A stretch of 21,784 nucleotides of DNA from Plakobranchus ocellatus (lineage: Eukaryota; Mollusca; Gastropoda; Plakobranchidae). The position numbers and the translations under genes were made by a program. Shown piece after piece: positions 1 to 9,380 of this stretch. Numbering within the stretch: position 1 is the first letter of the stretch; each line of letters starts with the position of its first letter. Location: contig BLXT01000621.1 in assembly GCA_019648995.1 (NCBI GenBank), positions 552,567 through 574,350 of the forward strand. Reading direction: 5' to 3'. The notes under the pieces were generated by a model. That model ran no database searches and was not told the DNA's origin. It saw nothing but the letters and a program-made list of their open reading frames with translations.

Positions 1-413
1 ATTCTACACTTTTTGCCTATGATTTTTTTTTTTCCTTTTTTTCAATACCACACAACAACTTTTTCCTCTCATATTTCACATACACAGTTTTCTTACGTAC
101 GAGCTAGATTCCCAGACATAGCGAATTTTACGTGGCAGCCAATTTTATACCCCCCCCCCCAAATAATTATTTCTTCGCCCTCTTTGTTTTCAGCGGCTTG
201 AACTGGAAAGAAACTTCAAAAAGAAAAAAAAAATAAAATCCTTTCCTTCACTGTAGTCGATCTCTCACAGATTTTTTTCAGCACCTTTGATATAAAAATA
301 CACTTCTTAATCTTTTTTACTTCCCTTTTCTTGGGTTTTTCGGCGTAATGTCATGAAATTCACATCGTAAGAAAAAATGCGAGAGGAGGGGCAACATCAG
401 AGAACTGTCTTAC
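1..413. other. Upstream intergenic DNA, no gene seen
   Basis: The stretch is AT-rich with several T and A homopolymers and a ten-base C run near 151-160. Short open frames here look random. Apart from the TATA-like box at its right edge I see no supported element. Confidence 0.6.
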
Positions 414-510
414 TATAAAACCGTGTGACAGGCAGAGGTAGCTTTAGTTTCAAGTGGACTCTTGACATTGATGAAAGTGCGGGACAACCTGTAAGAATTT
501 CTGTGCCCGG
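414..510 (+). promoter_or_regulatory. Candidate TATA promoter and non-coding first exon
   Basis: TATAAAA lies at 414-420. About 30 bp downstream, TTAGTTT (444-450) resembles an initiator. Two donor-like sites follow, CCT|GTAAGAA with GT at 491 and CCCG|GTAAGAA with GT at 510. Together they could define a 45-65 bp untranslated first exon spliced to the acceptor at 1553. The spacing fits a core promoter, but each element is short and common in AT-rich DNA. No transcript evidence is available. Confidence 0.3.
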
Positions 511-537
511 TAAGAAAAACAAACTCGGACAGAGTAA

Positions 538-724
538 GAATCTAGATCTAGACTCTGTCTGTAGATAGAGGTCTAGATTCTAGATCTAGTCTAGGTTCCC
601 GTTTAAGGAAGGCATACATCAAGAACTCAGACTTGGGCAAGAGGTCGATACTAAATGCACGGACTATATCTAGGTCTAGGTATAGATCAAATCTAGATCT
701 AGAAAATCAAATCTATTCTAGAGC
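538..724. repeat. TCTAGATC-rich simple repeat clusters
   Basis: Two clusters, about 538-595 and 664-724, are built from variants of the hexamer TCTAGA/CTAGATC. The first contains near-inverted copies (541-553 against 570-583) and could fold into an imperfect hairpin. The intervening 70 bp is ordinary sequence. The repeats lie in the putative upstream region or first intron of the LicD gene. No function is evident. Confidence 0.7.
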
Positions 725-1553
725 CTAATTTAGATAAATATATATATAATAAATCTAATATGGGCCTCTGAGATCATTTCATCATCCGTCAGAGAGGGAA
801 ATAGACTTAATAGAGGAGGCCTACACCAGAAGAGAATTCATCAGAATCACAGTTACAATAAATAATAAGTACAAAAAGGTACAAGACATCCAAAAATTCT
901 CGCAGAAAAGAAAATTATGTATGTTAGACTGCCTTTTACCTTGCCATTTAGGTTTTTAACATTAAATACTGTGAAACATCTTCTTTTCTTCACTTGTTTT
1001 ATATTTCAAAAGTATCCCTGAGTTGGGGCTGATCAACTGAAATCAAGCTGCCATTATAATTTGAAAATGCAATTAAGTGTTCACTCATTGTTCCAAAAAA
1101 TTTGCCCACGAACGAAAATATTTGTCATCATCATTACAGGCAGGATTTTTTTTGGGTGCAGATGCAATTCATGTCCAAAGAATAGAAAGACTGGTCAGAA
1201 CAGATATTATTAGCATACGTCCAAATGGGGGTCAAATTAGCGCTGATGTATCGCCATACATCCGGAATGAGTTGAGAACAGGAGTGTTCAAGTGTCAGTA
1301 ATTTTTGTGTTTCTCTTTAAATTGCAACTCTTCACCATTGAATTTGTCAAGTTTTGTAGTCAAATTAAAATTCCAAGCTTTTGAACTGACAGTTTCCGTT
1401 TTAACTGTCATTGCTATGGGTAATTTGAAAAGTTCAGTTCACAGAGCTTAATTTTTTTTTTTTTAATTTTGCTTTCATGCCTGTCTTATGTGACTATTCT
1501 ACTGTGCCGTGTGATTCGTTGTTTGCTTCACTCTCATGTATTTTTTCCCCCAG
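725..1553. other. Upstream/first-intron DNA with one unexplained open frame
   Basis: There is mostly AT-rich unique sequence. The interval 1139-1298 is open in one frame and lies between an acceptor-like TTACAG (ending 1138) and a weak donor-like GTAATT (1299). Its translation (with IISIRPNGGQISADV) has a protein-like mix of residues, but I do not recognise it and the frame stops immediately after. It may be an untranslated exon, a relic of a mobile element, or chance. The last bases are the acceptor of the first coding exon. Confidence 0.3.
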
Positions 1554-1572
1554 ATTTATTTCAAGTGTCGCC

Positions 1573-1776
1573 ATGATGTGGAAAGCCACTAAGAAAGATC
1601 CTGGATCCATCAGATCTCGCCCAAGCTGCCTCCGAGTCTTCTGGACCAAACACAAACTGACCGCTCGGCTCAAGGTTCTGTTTGTTGTGACCGCTATCAT
1701 CATGTTTGTCCGTCCTCTCAGGAACAATCTTGTACCAGGCTGGCCATCAATGTTCAAAGATCTTAGCACCTTGAAT
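1573..1776 (+). CDS. LicD-like protein, 5' coding exon: basic N-terminus and hydrophobic anchor
   Basis: This exon encodes residues 1-68. The ATG at 1573 is directly followed by a second ATG, and the context GTCGCCATGATG has G at -3. The first 34 residues are strongly basic, with many K and R, followed by a hydrophobic stretch at about residues 35-46 (VLFVVTAIIMFV) and then RPLRN. This is the pattern of a short signal-anchor of a type II Golgi or ER membrane protein, the usual architecture for fukutin/FKRP-type enzymes. The hydrophobic core is only about 12 residues, short for a membrane span, so the anchor is an inference. The donor GTAAGTG is near consensus. The frame also runs open upstream to 1477, but the CAG acceptor at 1551-1553 and the start context favour 1573. 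Linkage to the LicD exon rests on phase and on there being no other suitable partner. Confidence 0.68.
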
Positions 1777-2114
1777 GTAAGTGTGCTCTTCTGGTTTACC
1801 TTTAAACATTTTTGTTTTAGAGTTTGTTTGATGAAAATTGATCTGTTGCATTGTATTTTTTGTTTGTTTGTTTGTTTCATTAAGTAAATAAATCCAAGTT
1901 TGCTGTTCATAACATGAAGGGGGAATGCAAATTTTTTTTTCCTAGAAATTGCCTAAATATACTCGTATGAACCAACATGTTCAAGTAAAGTTGATTTTTT
2001 TATTTGGATGGTGGACACAAATTTACATCATTGTCTACTTGTTTTTCATCTCCGCTTAATCCCTGTTGAGTTTTCATGGGGATTTGATCACTGTAAAATA
2101 AATTCAAATTAGGC

Positions 2115-2395
2115 TCATTCTTGCATGAATATTTGCAGCAGAACATCCCTCAGCTGCCAAAAACTCGATAACAGAGTGCTGTTTGATGAGAAGGTCATTG
2201 GACGTCGCCATTGTCTCATAAACATGGTTACCCCATCACATGTTGCGCGTCACTGCATTATGAGTACAAATGACGTCACTCAAACTTTTGTTCTAGTTAA
2301 GCGTAGAAAAATGGTTTGAGAGTATATGTATGAAATTTTAGGTTGATGTGACAAAAATCAACTGAGTTATTAGCAAACGGAACTTAATTATCAGC
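2115..2395 (-). mobile_element. Truncated mariner-type element fragment (5' end)
   Basis: This segment is about 93% identical by eye to the right part of the element at 9381-10139. On the minus strand it runs from a 5' terminal sequence missing its outermost ten or so bases (ending near 2395), through the 5' untranslated part, to the transposase start codon at 2211-2209. It then covers the first 32 codons, starting MATSNDLLIKQ, to about 2115. The remainder of the transposase and the other terminal repeat are absent, so it cannot move itself. It sits in the large intron of the LicD gene in antisense orientation. Confidence 0.85.
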
Positions 2396-2963
2396 GTACA
2401 TATGTATGGACAGGAAGCTTTCTACACATATTGTGACACCTCCTGCTGAATTTGATTTTAAATATTTTTACTACAAAATGTGTCCAAGACTGATTGAAGT
2501 AGTAGATATTCCTGATTCTTCAATATTTGTGGTGTGGAAAAAAATTGATATTTCCCTTTGAATTTAATGCACCGCATCGTAATTACATGTACAAATACTT
2601 TTTATTCTATAGTGACATTCCAGGGTTAAATTTAGGATTGTTGTTGTCTCTGTTAATTTTTTATGCCCAGTGCTTTCAACATTAGCATTGATTATGCTAT
2701 GCTCCTATTGGTCGAATATTTTTGGCTATTCTTGCTCATTCATTACATAATGGTCTGCATTTAAAATACATTAGTTTTTTTAAAAGATGAACAGTGAGAA
2801 GGTTTATAAACTTTTATTTTGGTCCTGGTATTTTCTTTTCTACCGTTAGCGATCAATGCATGGTCAAGTTTAGCAGCTGCAGCACTGCCTCTGTTTAAAA
2901 CTATACTTCTCTTGTGAGCATGGGCATGCTAAAGTTAGCACTTTAAATTCTTTTGCAATACGA

Positions 2964-3060
2964 TAGCATCTGGTAAGGGATTTGTCTTCTGAAACGTTCA
3001 ATTACAATCACTCTAGCATCTGGCTAGGGGGCTTATCTTCTGAGACAATTTCCATTGCAG
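2964..3060. repeat. Two-copy degenerate direct repeat, 50-bp period
   Basis: TAGCATCTGG recurs at 2964 and 3014. It is followed in both copies by an A/G-rich segment and then a TCTTCTGA(A/G)AC block with matching spacing. The copies differ at several positions, so this is an old local duplication. It lies in the intron, with no coding content. Confidence 0.6.
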
Positions 3061-4117
3061 ATATTTTTAAACCAATCCACCTAGGTCACATGTACTGTTT
3101 CACATGCTTTATTTCATCTTTATTTTTCAAGAGAAAGATTTATATGTTGAGATTATCTGCTACAATATGGGTTTCAAGGTTTTATTGTTTGTTTGTGTAT
3201 TTGTTTGTTTGTTTTTTTTTAATATGAATTGAAATTTGATTTGAAAAAAGAAAACTAAGTTTTGAAAAACTCCTTGTAGAGTTTTACTGTCTTCTTGTTT
3301 GAACGCTGGTTGATTTTTCTCTTTGGTTCGTTATGTACTTTTATAAACCAGAAAAAAACTTGAGTCTGCCATCAGATTTTAAGCTCATTGTGTAATTATG
3401 CTTTCTTTATTATTTGAAGAATTGAAATCAGTTATCATTTTCATTTTTTGTCCCTTTTCTTTGAATGGTATCACCAGTGTATTGATATTTTAATCAACAC
3501 TAATGCAAGCAAATTTCCTTGCAGGTGATGTTTGAAAATAGAAATGCACCGGCATTACACCTTTTGTTTGGTTTGTATTCAAGCAAAAAGTTCCATTTAG
3601 AAACTAACTCATATAAAAAAAAATAACAATTTACTTTCCTTTAGAATCTATATAATCCAAAAAAAAAAAAAACCCTCTCTTTTTTGCTTTCTTTTTATGA
3701 TCTTGAGCCTTACAATAAGTAAGTGGGATAACATTTCTTCAGAACTTCTCTCATTTTTTTTTATACGAGTGTCTGAGGCTTCTATTGACATTCATTTTTT
3801 TTTCTCGGTCTTCATGCTTGATGTATTAACAGGTGTGACCATTTCTTAGCAACTAATATTTGAATTAAATCCAAGAGGTAGGTAGGTGACTTGAACGGCT
3901 GTTGTTATAATACAATATGTAAAATTATAGAGATGCATTCAATCTGAAAATATTGTAGTGGTGAAATAATGTGAGATGTGTTGCATAAGCTTACAGAACT
4001 AGAAAACTAGGGGAAGAAGCTTATAAAAATATTGCAGTCTTTAGCCTAGTCTCTGATTGGTTTGATGTTTCCGGCAGAGCCATCATGGAATCAAGCATGT
4101 CATCTGTGGACATAGGC

Positions 4118-4270
4118 TGTTGATGGCTCAGTGAAAAGCAAACCCACACTGAGATCTGCAGAGACCCATCTGGTGCAGGTTTGAGCCCTGCTACCAGTGT
4201 CCTGGCCTGACGGAGGGCTTGAAAGCCTGAGATTGGATATATATATATCTATTGTGATTCTTCTAGTTTT
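4118..4270 (+). mobile_element. Candidate tRNA-derived SINE
   Basis: TGGCTCAGTGA (4124-4134) resembles an RNA polymerase III A box. GGTTTGAGCCC (4178-4188) resembles a B box. Their separation of 54 bp suits a tRNA-like head with a long variable region. A GC-richer body follows (CTGGCCTGACGGAGGGC from 4202), then an AT-rich tail with a short (TA)n near 4238-4250. A related block occurs at about 4850-4915, which supports a dispersed family. The tRNA part does not fold into an obvious intact tRNA, so this is a SINE-like relic and not a tRNA gene. Confidence 0.45.
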
Positions 4271-4324
4271 TTTCACTAAGCTTGCGCAATGAGAAAAAAG
4301 GCAGCACAAAGGGTATGCAAGAGT

Positions 4325-4400
4325 CACAGCCTTGGTGTGGCTCGGCCCTCTTAGAGTGTATGAAGTTCAGGCTCGAATCATTCTCCTGAGGGGAAGTTTC
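4325..4400 (+). mobile_element. Possible second tRNA-like SINE head
   Basis: TGTGGCTCGG near 4337 and GGCTCGAATCA near 4371-4381 resemble A and B boxes, with AGTGTATGAAGTTCA between them. This could be a separate SINE head next to the first, or part of the same composite element. Evidence is limited to these short motifs. Confidence 0.25.
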
Positions 4401-4829
4401 TTCTCCATTCTCTGCTGCTTTGCTCCAGCTAGGAGCATCTTACCAGACACTGTTTCAACACCAGATCCCATAAGTCAGGTCCTGCTCCCATGGCAATGAT
4501 ACACCCATGCTGTAGCACTTTACTGCTAAGATCTGGTCCCTTTTGTGTCTGGTTTATTGATGATGCATGCTTTACATCCATTCCAGTTTTACACAAGGCA
4601 ATAATTGCCAGTATGCGTGATCTGTATTATTTTGTTGCGTCACCTTGTAGGCCTAGGAACCATCTTTTGTGGCTGTGGTGTAGCTTTTCCTGTTTACACA
4701 CATTCTGGCCACCTGCTTGCAACTTCAACATCGGAAAAAGTTTTATATCTCATTGACAACTCTTGAAAGATTTTCAACATTAATCATGCTATCGCAGGTG
4801 GTGCTATGTTAGCTAACTCTTCGTGAAAT

Positions 4830-4960
4830 CCATTGGGCTTTTCCTGTTGCAGCTTTGAGTTCGAGCCAGTCACTGGACTCTCTGGCCTTGCGAGGGCCTT
4901 AGACTCTGAGTTCAGCTTGTGGTGAACAGGCGGTTTGTAGGAGGAGGTGTACCTGGTCGG
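4830..4960 (+). mobile_element. SINE-like fragment related to 4118-4270
   Basis: A B-box-like GAGTTCGAGCC lies at 4857-4867. It is followed by CTCTGGCCTTGCGAGGGCC, which parallels CTGGCCTGACGGAGGGC in the upstream element, and by a similar run ending CTGAG. The A-box region is not recognisable, so this copy is older or 5' truncated. Both copies share the + orientation within the LicD intron. Confidence 0.4.
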
Positions 4961-5221
4961 ACCTATTTATTTTCAATAATATTAATGCTTGTGGTGTTTG
5001 AAACAAAATGCAAATCTTGCTCGTTTTCATTCCTCTTGGTAAATAATCCCTCTGTTTGCTGAGCTGAGGTTACATCAAGTATTTGAAGACAGCAGCATTT
5101 TTTATTTTTCATTTTATTATTTTTGTTTTACATAATATTTTTCCCCCTATCTATTCATAATAATTATTTAACTATATCCACTATCATCCTTTTCAGAACT
5201 TTGCCATAATTTGTTTTAAGT

Positions 5222-5360
5222 ATACTACTACTACTACTACTATTGCTGCTGCTGCTGCTGCTGCTACGACTACGACTATCACTATCTCTACGACTATCAC
5301 CACTACTACCACCATCACCACCACCAGCATTCCTTCTGTCATCACTACCACTACTTAACT
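5222..5360. repeat. Compound trinucleotide microsatellite (ACT/GCT/ACC)
   Basis: A run of TAC/ACT triplets passes into seven GCT/CTG triplets and then into ACG, ATC, ACC and CAC triplets. The open frame across it (5243-5452) is leucine- and proline-rich because of the repeat and is not a gene. Confidence 0.85.
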
Positions 5361-5635
5361 GCTGCTATTACATTACTACCATTTCTACTTACATATTTAC
5401 TTCCACCCTCACCTTGTCAAGCTCTCCTATTAATAACTCTGATTCATTTTAGTTTTTATTCACTTATCATTATGCTATCATTTTTGTGTAGATAACCTTA
5501 ATACTTAGACGTCTATTCTGTGATTGACGATGAAAACAATTCAGTAATTATTTCTTTCCTATTTCTCTTTATTATAAGTATGGCCCCATGACTAATGCTC
5601 ACCAATCAACGATCAGCATTGTATTTAGCTCATTA

Positions 5636-6112
5636 TTTTCATTACTTTCAATAAATAATTGACATTTGTTACATAGCCTTAAGGGCAGTTGCGGCACTAT
5701 ATTTCCAGCAAGAGGGTAACATAAATTGGTTAAATAAAGCCCAAAGAGTGTGGAGTTTTCATTACTTTCAATAAATAATTAACATTTGTTACGTAGCCTT
5801 GAGGGCAGTTGCAACACTATATTTCCAGCAAGAGGGTAACATAAATTGATTAAATACAGCTAAAGAGTGTGGAGTTTTCATTACTTTCAATAAATAATTG
5901 ACATTTGTNCAAGGTCAGTTGCGACACTATATTCCCAGCAAGAGGGTAACATAAATTGGTTAAATACAGTTAAAGAGTGTGGAGTTTTCATTACTCTCAA
6001 TAAATAATTGACATTTGTTACGCAGCCTCAAGGTCAGTTGCGACACTATATTCCCAGCAAGAGGGTAACATAAATTGGTTAAATACAGTTAAAGAGTGTG
6101 GAGTTTTCATTA
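5636..6112. repeat. Tandem array, about 119-bp unit, four copies
   Basis: Units run at 5636-5755, 5756-5874, 5875-5984 and 5985-6103, plus a 9-bp start of a fifth. Each begins TTTTCATTACT and ends GAGTGTGGAG. Units three and four share variants (CCCAGCAAGAG, CAGTTAAAGAG) not found in one and two, which suggests later local duplication. Unit three is about 9 bp short at an N (5909), probably an unresolved assembly spot and not a true deletion. It is non-coding and lies in the intron. Confidence 0.95.
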
Positions 6113-6916
6113 AATGCTGTTTGTTTCACTTAAAACAAAATATTTTCCATTTCTTTTAACATGTTCAAATAATTTGGCATATATCATCTTTGGGCAATTA
6201 TTGGACTTAATAAATTTAGTGTTGGTGATACACAATTTTTTTTTAATGTCTTTTTTATTCTGCCTTCATCAAATCTTGATAATGGCATTTTTGATGCACT
6301 GTGTCTTTTTATTTTATTGTTTTCCATCATGTGTTTCAATACTATTTATACTTTTCACTGTCAATCGATGAAGTTAATGTTTGGGGACAGAAGCCCACTT
6401 TTTGGTTGTATCTAGTCCGAGGGGGAGAGGGGAAGCAGTAGAATGGGAATTCAAGGTTGAACAACTTTTTATTTTGTTTGTGTTTGTTTTTTTGTTGAAA
6501 TTTTAGATATTTCATTAGCTTTTTCCTGTAAGTGTAAAACCTACTGTGTGAAATACGTCACACCAATCTGTTTCTGCCCAGTCTTGTTCAAAAATAGCGA
6601 AGAATTTTTGTGGGTTGATTTTTTTAATCTTTTGAGAAAAAATTCACCTGTGAATTAAATTTTGTTGTAGTCAAACAAGAAGGATATCTGCGCAAGGTCT
6701 AGATAAAGAGAAATCAATTTTATTTCAGTTCTCAATGAGCTTACAAAAAATCTGACCTCGCACTTAATTGAATCCAAATTATTTTGGACTTAAAACCATC
6801 TTGGAGCAAATAAAATGAATTCATCAAAACAATGATTTTGTTTAATATAATTTATTGTGGTAAATTTGAAGACATGATTATAAAAAAAAATTAACTTTTT
6901 TAACTGGTAATTTCAG

Positions 6917-7843
6917 ATAATACGTATCTACATTGGGGATGTCCTAATCAGCGTTGACCGGTCACCGTACACAGGCTCGTGTGAGGATGTCCACAAGAGA
7001 CTGGCCCAGGTGCGCATGCCCAAGCTAGAGGAAATGAATTACCATGATCTCAAGGATTGGTACGCTCGCTCGGCCGCCCTGAGAGCTTCCCTCTCCAGGG
7101 AGGAACGAGCAGTGCTTGATGACTTCAAGCCGTCGCTGACACCCCTGGAGCAGCAGCAACTGCTGTTCGCCATGCTGTCCACTACACAGGCACTGGCTGC
7201 GTTCAATGTATCCTACTACATCTCGGAGGGCTCCCTTATAGGTTACTGGCGGCACCATGGGCTCATACCCTGGGATGACGATGTTGATGTCCTGTTCGAT
7301 TCTGCACAGTGGCCACTCGTAAAGAAAGTCATGTCCTGCATCCCAGGGATCGAACTCTATATGGGCTGGGACCGCATGTGGAAAGTCTACCCTACGTCTG
7401 CGGCCCTGTGGAAGGGGGAGAAGCAGATCCGCTTCCCATTTGTGGACCTGTTCATGTTCAATTACGATGAAGACCATGTTTGGCCCGTCTGCATGTGGAT
7501 GAAAACAGAGGCGATGATGCCGCGACAGTGGATCCTCCCTACAGCCCACGGTGTGTTTGAGGGTTACCCTGTGTCCATTCCAGGCCGCCCTCGTGAGAAT
7601 CTTAATTTTCATTACGGTGATGTGGACACCGGATGCTACAGCCGGATTTTCCTGCGCCGTGAGCGGATGTTGGTGCCTGTGATTGACCGCACCCACATGC
7701 CATGTGAACCTTTGAAGAAGATATATCCATTTGTGCAGAGGAACAAGCCGGATCCAAAGACGGGAATTGTAACAGAGGAACTCATTGAGGCCCAGCGTGT
7801 TTTGTCTGTGTTTAACGCCACATACCACAGGCGGCAGAGGTAA
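6917..7843 (+). CDS. LicD/fukutin-family nucleotidyltransferase-like protein, terminal exon
   Basis: This exon encodes residues 69-376 and the stop. Residues 171-192 carry the LicD signature: SEGSLIGYWRHHG, then IPWDDDVD with an aspartate cluster at 188-192 that in this fold would bind metal and nucleotide. RFPFVDLF follows at 240-247. A conserved-looking PGRPRENLNFHYG segment lies at 290-302, near the C-terminal boundary of such domains. Potential N-glycosylation sites are NVS (165) and NAT (368), which fit a lumenal C-terminus. LicD proteins transfer phosphocholine in bacteria. The animal relatives fukutin and FKRP transfer ribitol-5-phosphate from CDP-ribitol onto alpha-dystroglycan glycans in the Golgi. 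The substrate of this protein cannot be read from sequence. It is not clearly fukutin or FKRP, and more likely belongs to the large uncharacterised invertebrate LicD group. The exon opens at TTTCAG|ATA and reads in phase from there. The GTG at 7010 and ATG at 7016 are internal codons. Confidence 0.88.
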   Translation: MIRIYIGDVLISVDRSPYTGSCEDVHKRLAQVRMPKLEEMNYHDLKDWYARSAALRASLSREERAVLDDFKPSLTPLEQQQLLFAMLSTTQALAAFNVSYYISEGSLIGYWRHHGLIPWDDDVDVLFDSAQWPLVKKVMSCIPGIELYMGWDRMWKVYPTSAALWKGEKQIRFPFVDLFMFNYDEDHVWPVCMWMKTEAMMPRQWILPTAHGVFEGYPVSIPGRPRENLNFHYGDVDTGCYSRIFLRRERMLVPVIDRTHMPCEPLKKIYPFVQRNKPDPKTGIVTEELIEAQRVLSVFNATYHRRQR

Positions 7844-9378
7844 ACAACTGCTTTACAACATTAGTGCCAGCATGACTGGCCTTATCTGGCTGAACGAGAA
7901 ACATGAAATCATTACAATGAAAATAATCAAGATCAAGAAAGAAAGAGCTTGACTAAATGTGCCCCCTCATTTGCAGAAATGAGTGTGAGTAGAGAAAGAA
8001 GGTAGGTGCCAAAATTCTTGTTGTTCAACACCTGAACTCAAAACAGTCTTCGGAAGTGAAAAAGTTCCCATGCTGCCTTATACACTTCATTGAAAACTAT
8101 CAAAACATCAGTGTGTAATGGAGAGAGAGCTGTAAGAATCTTTAAATCTTAGCGCTATATCATCTTAAACAGTTATACGGCGCAATTAACACTCATGATA
8201 ACTAAAAAGCTCGTTTTTCTCCTTTATTTCCCTATATGTTTTGTTTTGTTTTTTTCCCAAGAAATTAAAACTTTCTTACTGTTCGGCAGAATTGATATGT
8301 TTTTATTGAGTTTTCACCATTGCAAAACTTATCAAGAGCAGCCTCTTGCTGTGTTCATGGTTCAAAATGTTGAGCTTGCGATTGCCCTCTCATTTGCACT
8401 GGTTTTAAGCCATTGATTCATTTTTTTAAAAATTTTTGTTTTGTTTTGTTAGCTGCTTTTTAAAAAAAAATTTCTTTTAATTAAATGTCACTGCCTAGTC
8501 GTCAGTTTGCTCTTTTGTCATGTATGCTAAAATTTTTTTGTGTAGATTTAATATTTTCAGTATTTTTTAAAAGTAGCTTTCATGCTGCCCTTCTTGCCCA
8601 TATCGTTATTTAATCTCAATGTTTAAAGAAATAATGATTGGGACCATTCCTGGAGTGTTTCAGTCTGAATAGCTGTGCAGATTGCCAAGTTGAGCAATCG
8701 TGAAGTTTGTGTCCTTGTTGTACTACTCGAGGCAATGACTGTGCACAACCACAGGAGCCTTTTGTGAACTGGCATAACTTCTGGCCAGCCCAGGGTGTCA
8801 CATGACTTAACAGCTGGAGTGTCGGGCCTTTCCGTAGTACTATTCTTTCTGAGCTCAGAAAGATAACGTCATTGGAAACCTCTTCATGATAGAACAAATG
8901 GATTGCTGTTCGTATCTAGACAGGAGAGTCCCAGGTTGAGGACGGCCTTCCTCAGTAATCACAGTTTCATCTCTATCATTAATTTTGTTAGTTTTATTGG
9001 GCAGCATAAACACTTCAAGTCGACAAAATTCTCCAGTATGTAGAGAGGCAAACTTTGAAAAATTAGAGTCGACTGTACTTTGGGCACAGATGTCAAGATT
9101 TATAGTGGCTCTTTCAATGTGTGTAAGATGTAAATGATGTTTTTATATTAAATATCATAGAGCGAGATCTTCTTCCTTCTCATTAACTTCTTAAACTCTT
9201 TTTAACATTAATTTATACATGAATTGACTTGTTCAAATTTAGAGTTGGATTTTCTCTCATTTCTCCAATTTTTTATTTTTAACACAGAGCTGCATTTTTA
9301 TTAAACTCTACATTCAATCTTTCTAAACGAAAAAAAAATGTATTTTGCACTTACCTGATTTATACTCAAGAGAGAAAA
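7844..9378 (+). other. Probable 3' UTR and flank of the LicD-like gene
   Basis: No second gene is apparent. There is no perfect AATAAA soon after the stop; ATTAAA variants occur at 8264-8269 and elsewhere, so the transcript end cannot be placed. The sequence from about 8640 to 8960 is more even in composition than its surroundings but has no coding pattern. Confidence 0.45.
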
Positions 9379-9380
9379 TA
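9379..9380. other. Left TA target-site duplication of the mariner element
   Basis: TA directly precedes the inverted repeat that begins CGAGGG. It matches the TA at 10140-10141 after the right repeat and supports the element boundaries. Confidence 0.8.

Larger units (their letters stand above)
1777..6916 (+). other. Intron 1 of the LicD-like gene
   Basis: The intron begins GTAAGTG and ends TTTCAG. It is AT-rich and carries a truncated mariner piece (2115-2395), SINE-like pieces (4118-4960), a trinucleotide tract (5222-5360) and a 119-bp tandem array (5636-6103). The stretches 2396-4117, 4970-5220 and 6113-6916 hold no gene that I can see, only T-rich runs and a two-copy 50-bp repeat (2964-3060). 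Short open frames in the intron lack coding character. Confidence 0.65.
1554..7843 (+). other. Gene model: two-exon LicD/fukutin-like membrane protein gene
   Basis: The model joins exon 1554-1776 (coding from 1573) to exon 6917-7843. The upstream acceptor is a pyrimidine run ending CAG at 1551-1553. The donor reads AAT|GTAAGTG with GT at 1777-1778. The second acceptor is TTTCAG ending at 6916. The first exon contributes exactly 68 codons and ends in phase 0. The second is open from its first base in the same phase, so the spliced product is 376 residues with stop TAA at 7841-7843. The intron is 5,140 bp. An extra in-phase small exon inside the intron cannot be excluded by eye, and the 5' UTR may begin further upstream near 445. 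Both exons are visibly richer in G and C than the AT-rich surroundings. Confidence 0.75.

Noticed and set aside
1494..1910. 138-codon minus-strand open frame over the first coding exon
   Set aside because: It is a shadow of the + strand exon, which has the splice sites and start context.
4178..4188. A functional tRNA gene
   Set aside because: Only A- and B-box-like motifs are seen. No acceptor stem or anticodon arm folds convincingly.
5243..5452. Leucine/serine/proline-rich open frame
   Set aside because: It is a translation of the trinucleotide repeat.
7010..7018. GTG at 7010 or ATG at 7016 as the start of the LicD protein
   Set aside because: The frame stays open upstream to an acceptor at 6916 in matching phase with the 5' exon, and a eukaryotic gene would not normally start at GTG.
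7025..7828. 267-codon open frame on the minus strand opposite the LicD exon
   Set aside because: The sense strand carries the LicD motifs. The antisense frame arises from the sense codon usage and shows no domain that I recognise.
7844..9380. A clear poly(A) signal for the LicD gene
   Set aside because: Only ATTAAA variants were found. None is placed or supported well enough to call the transcript end.
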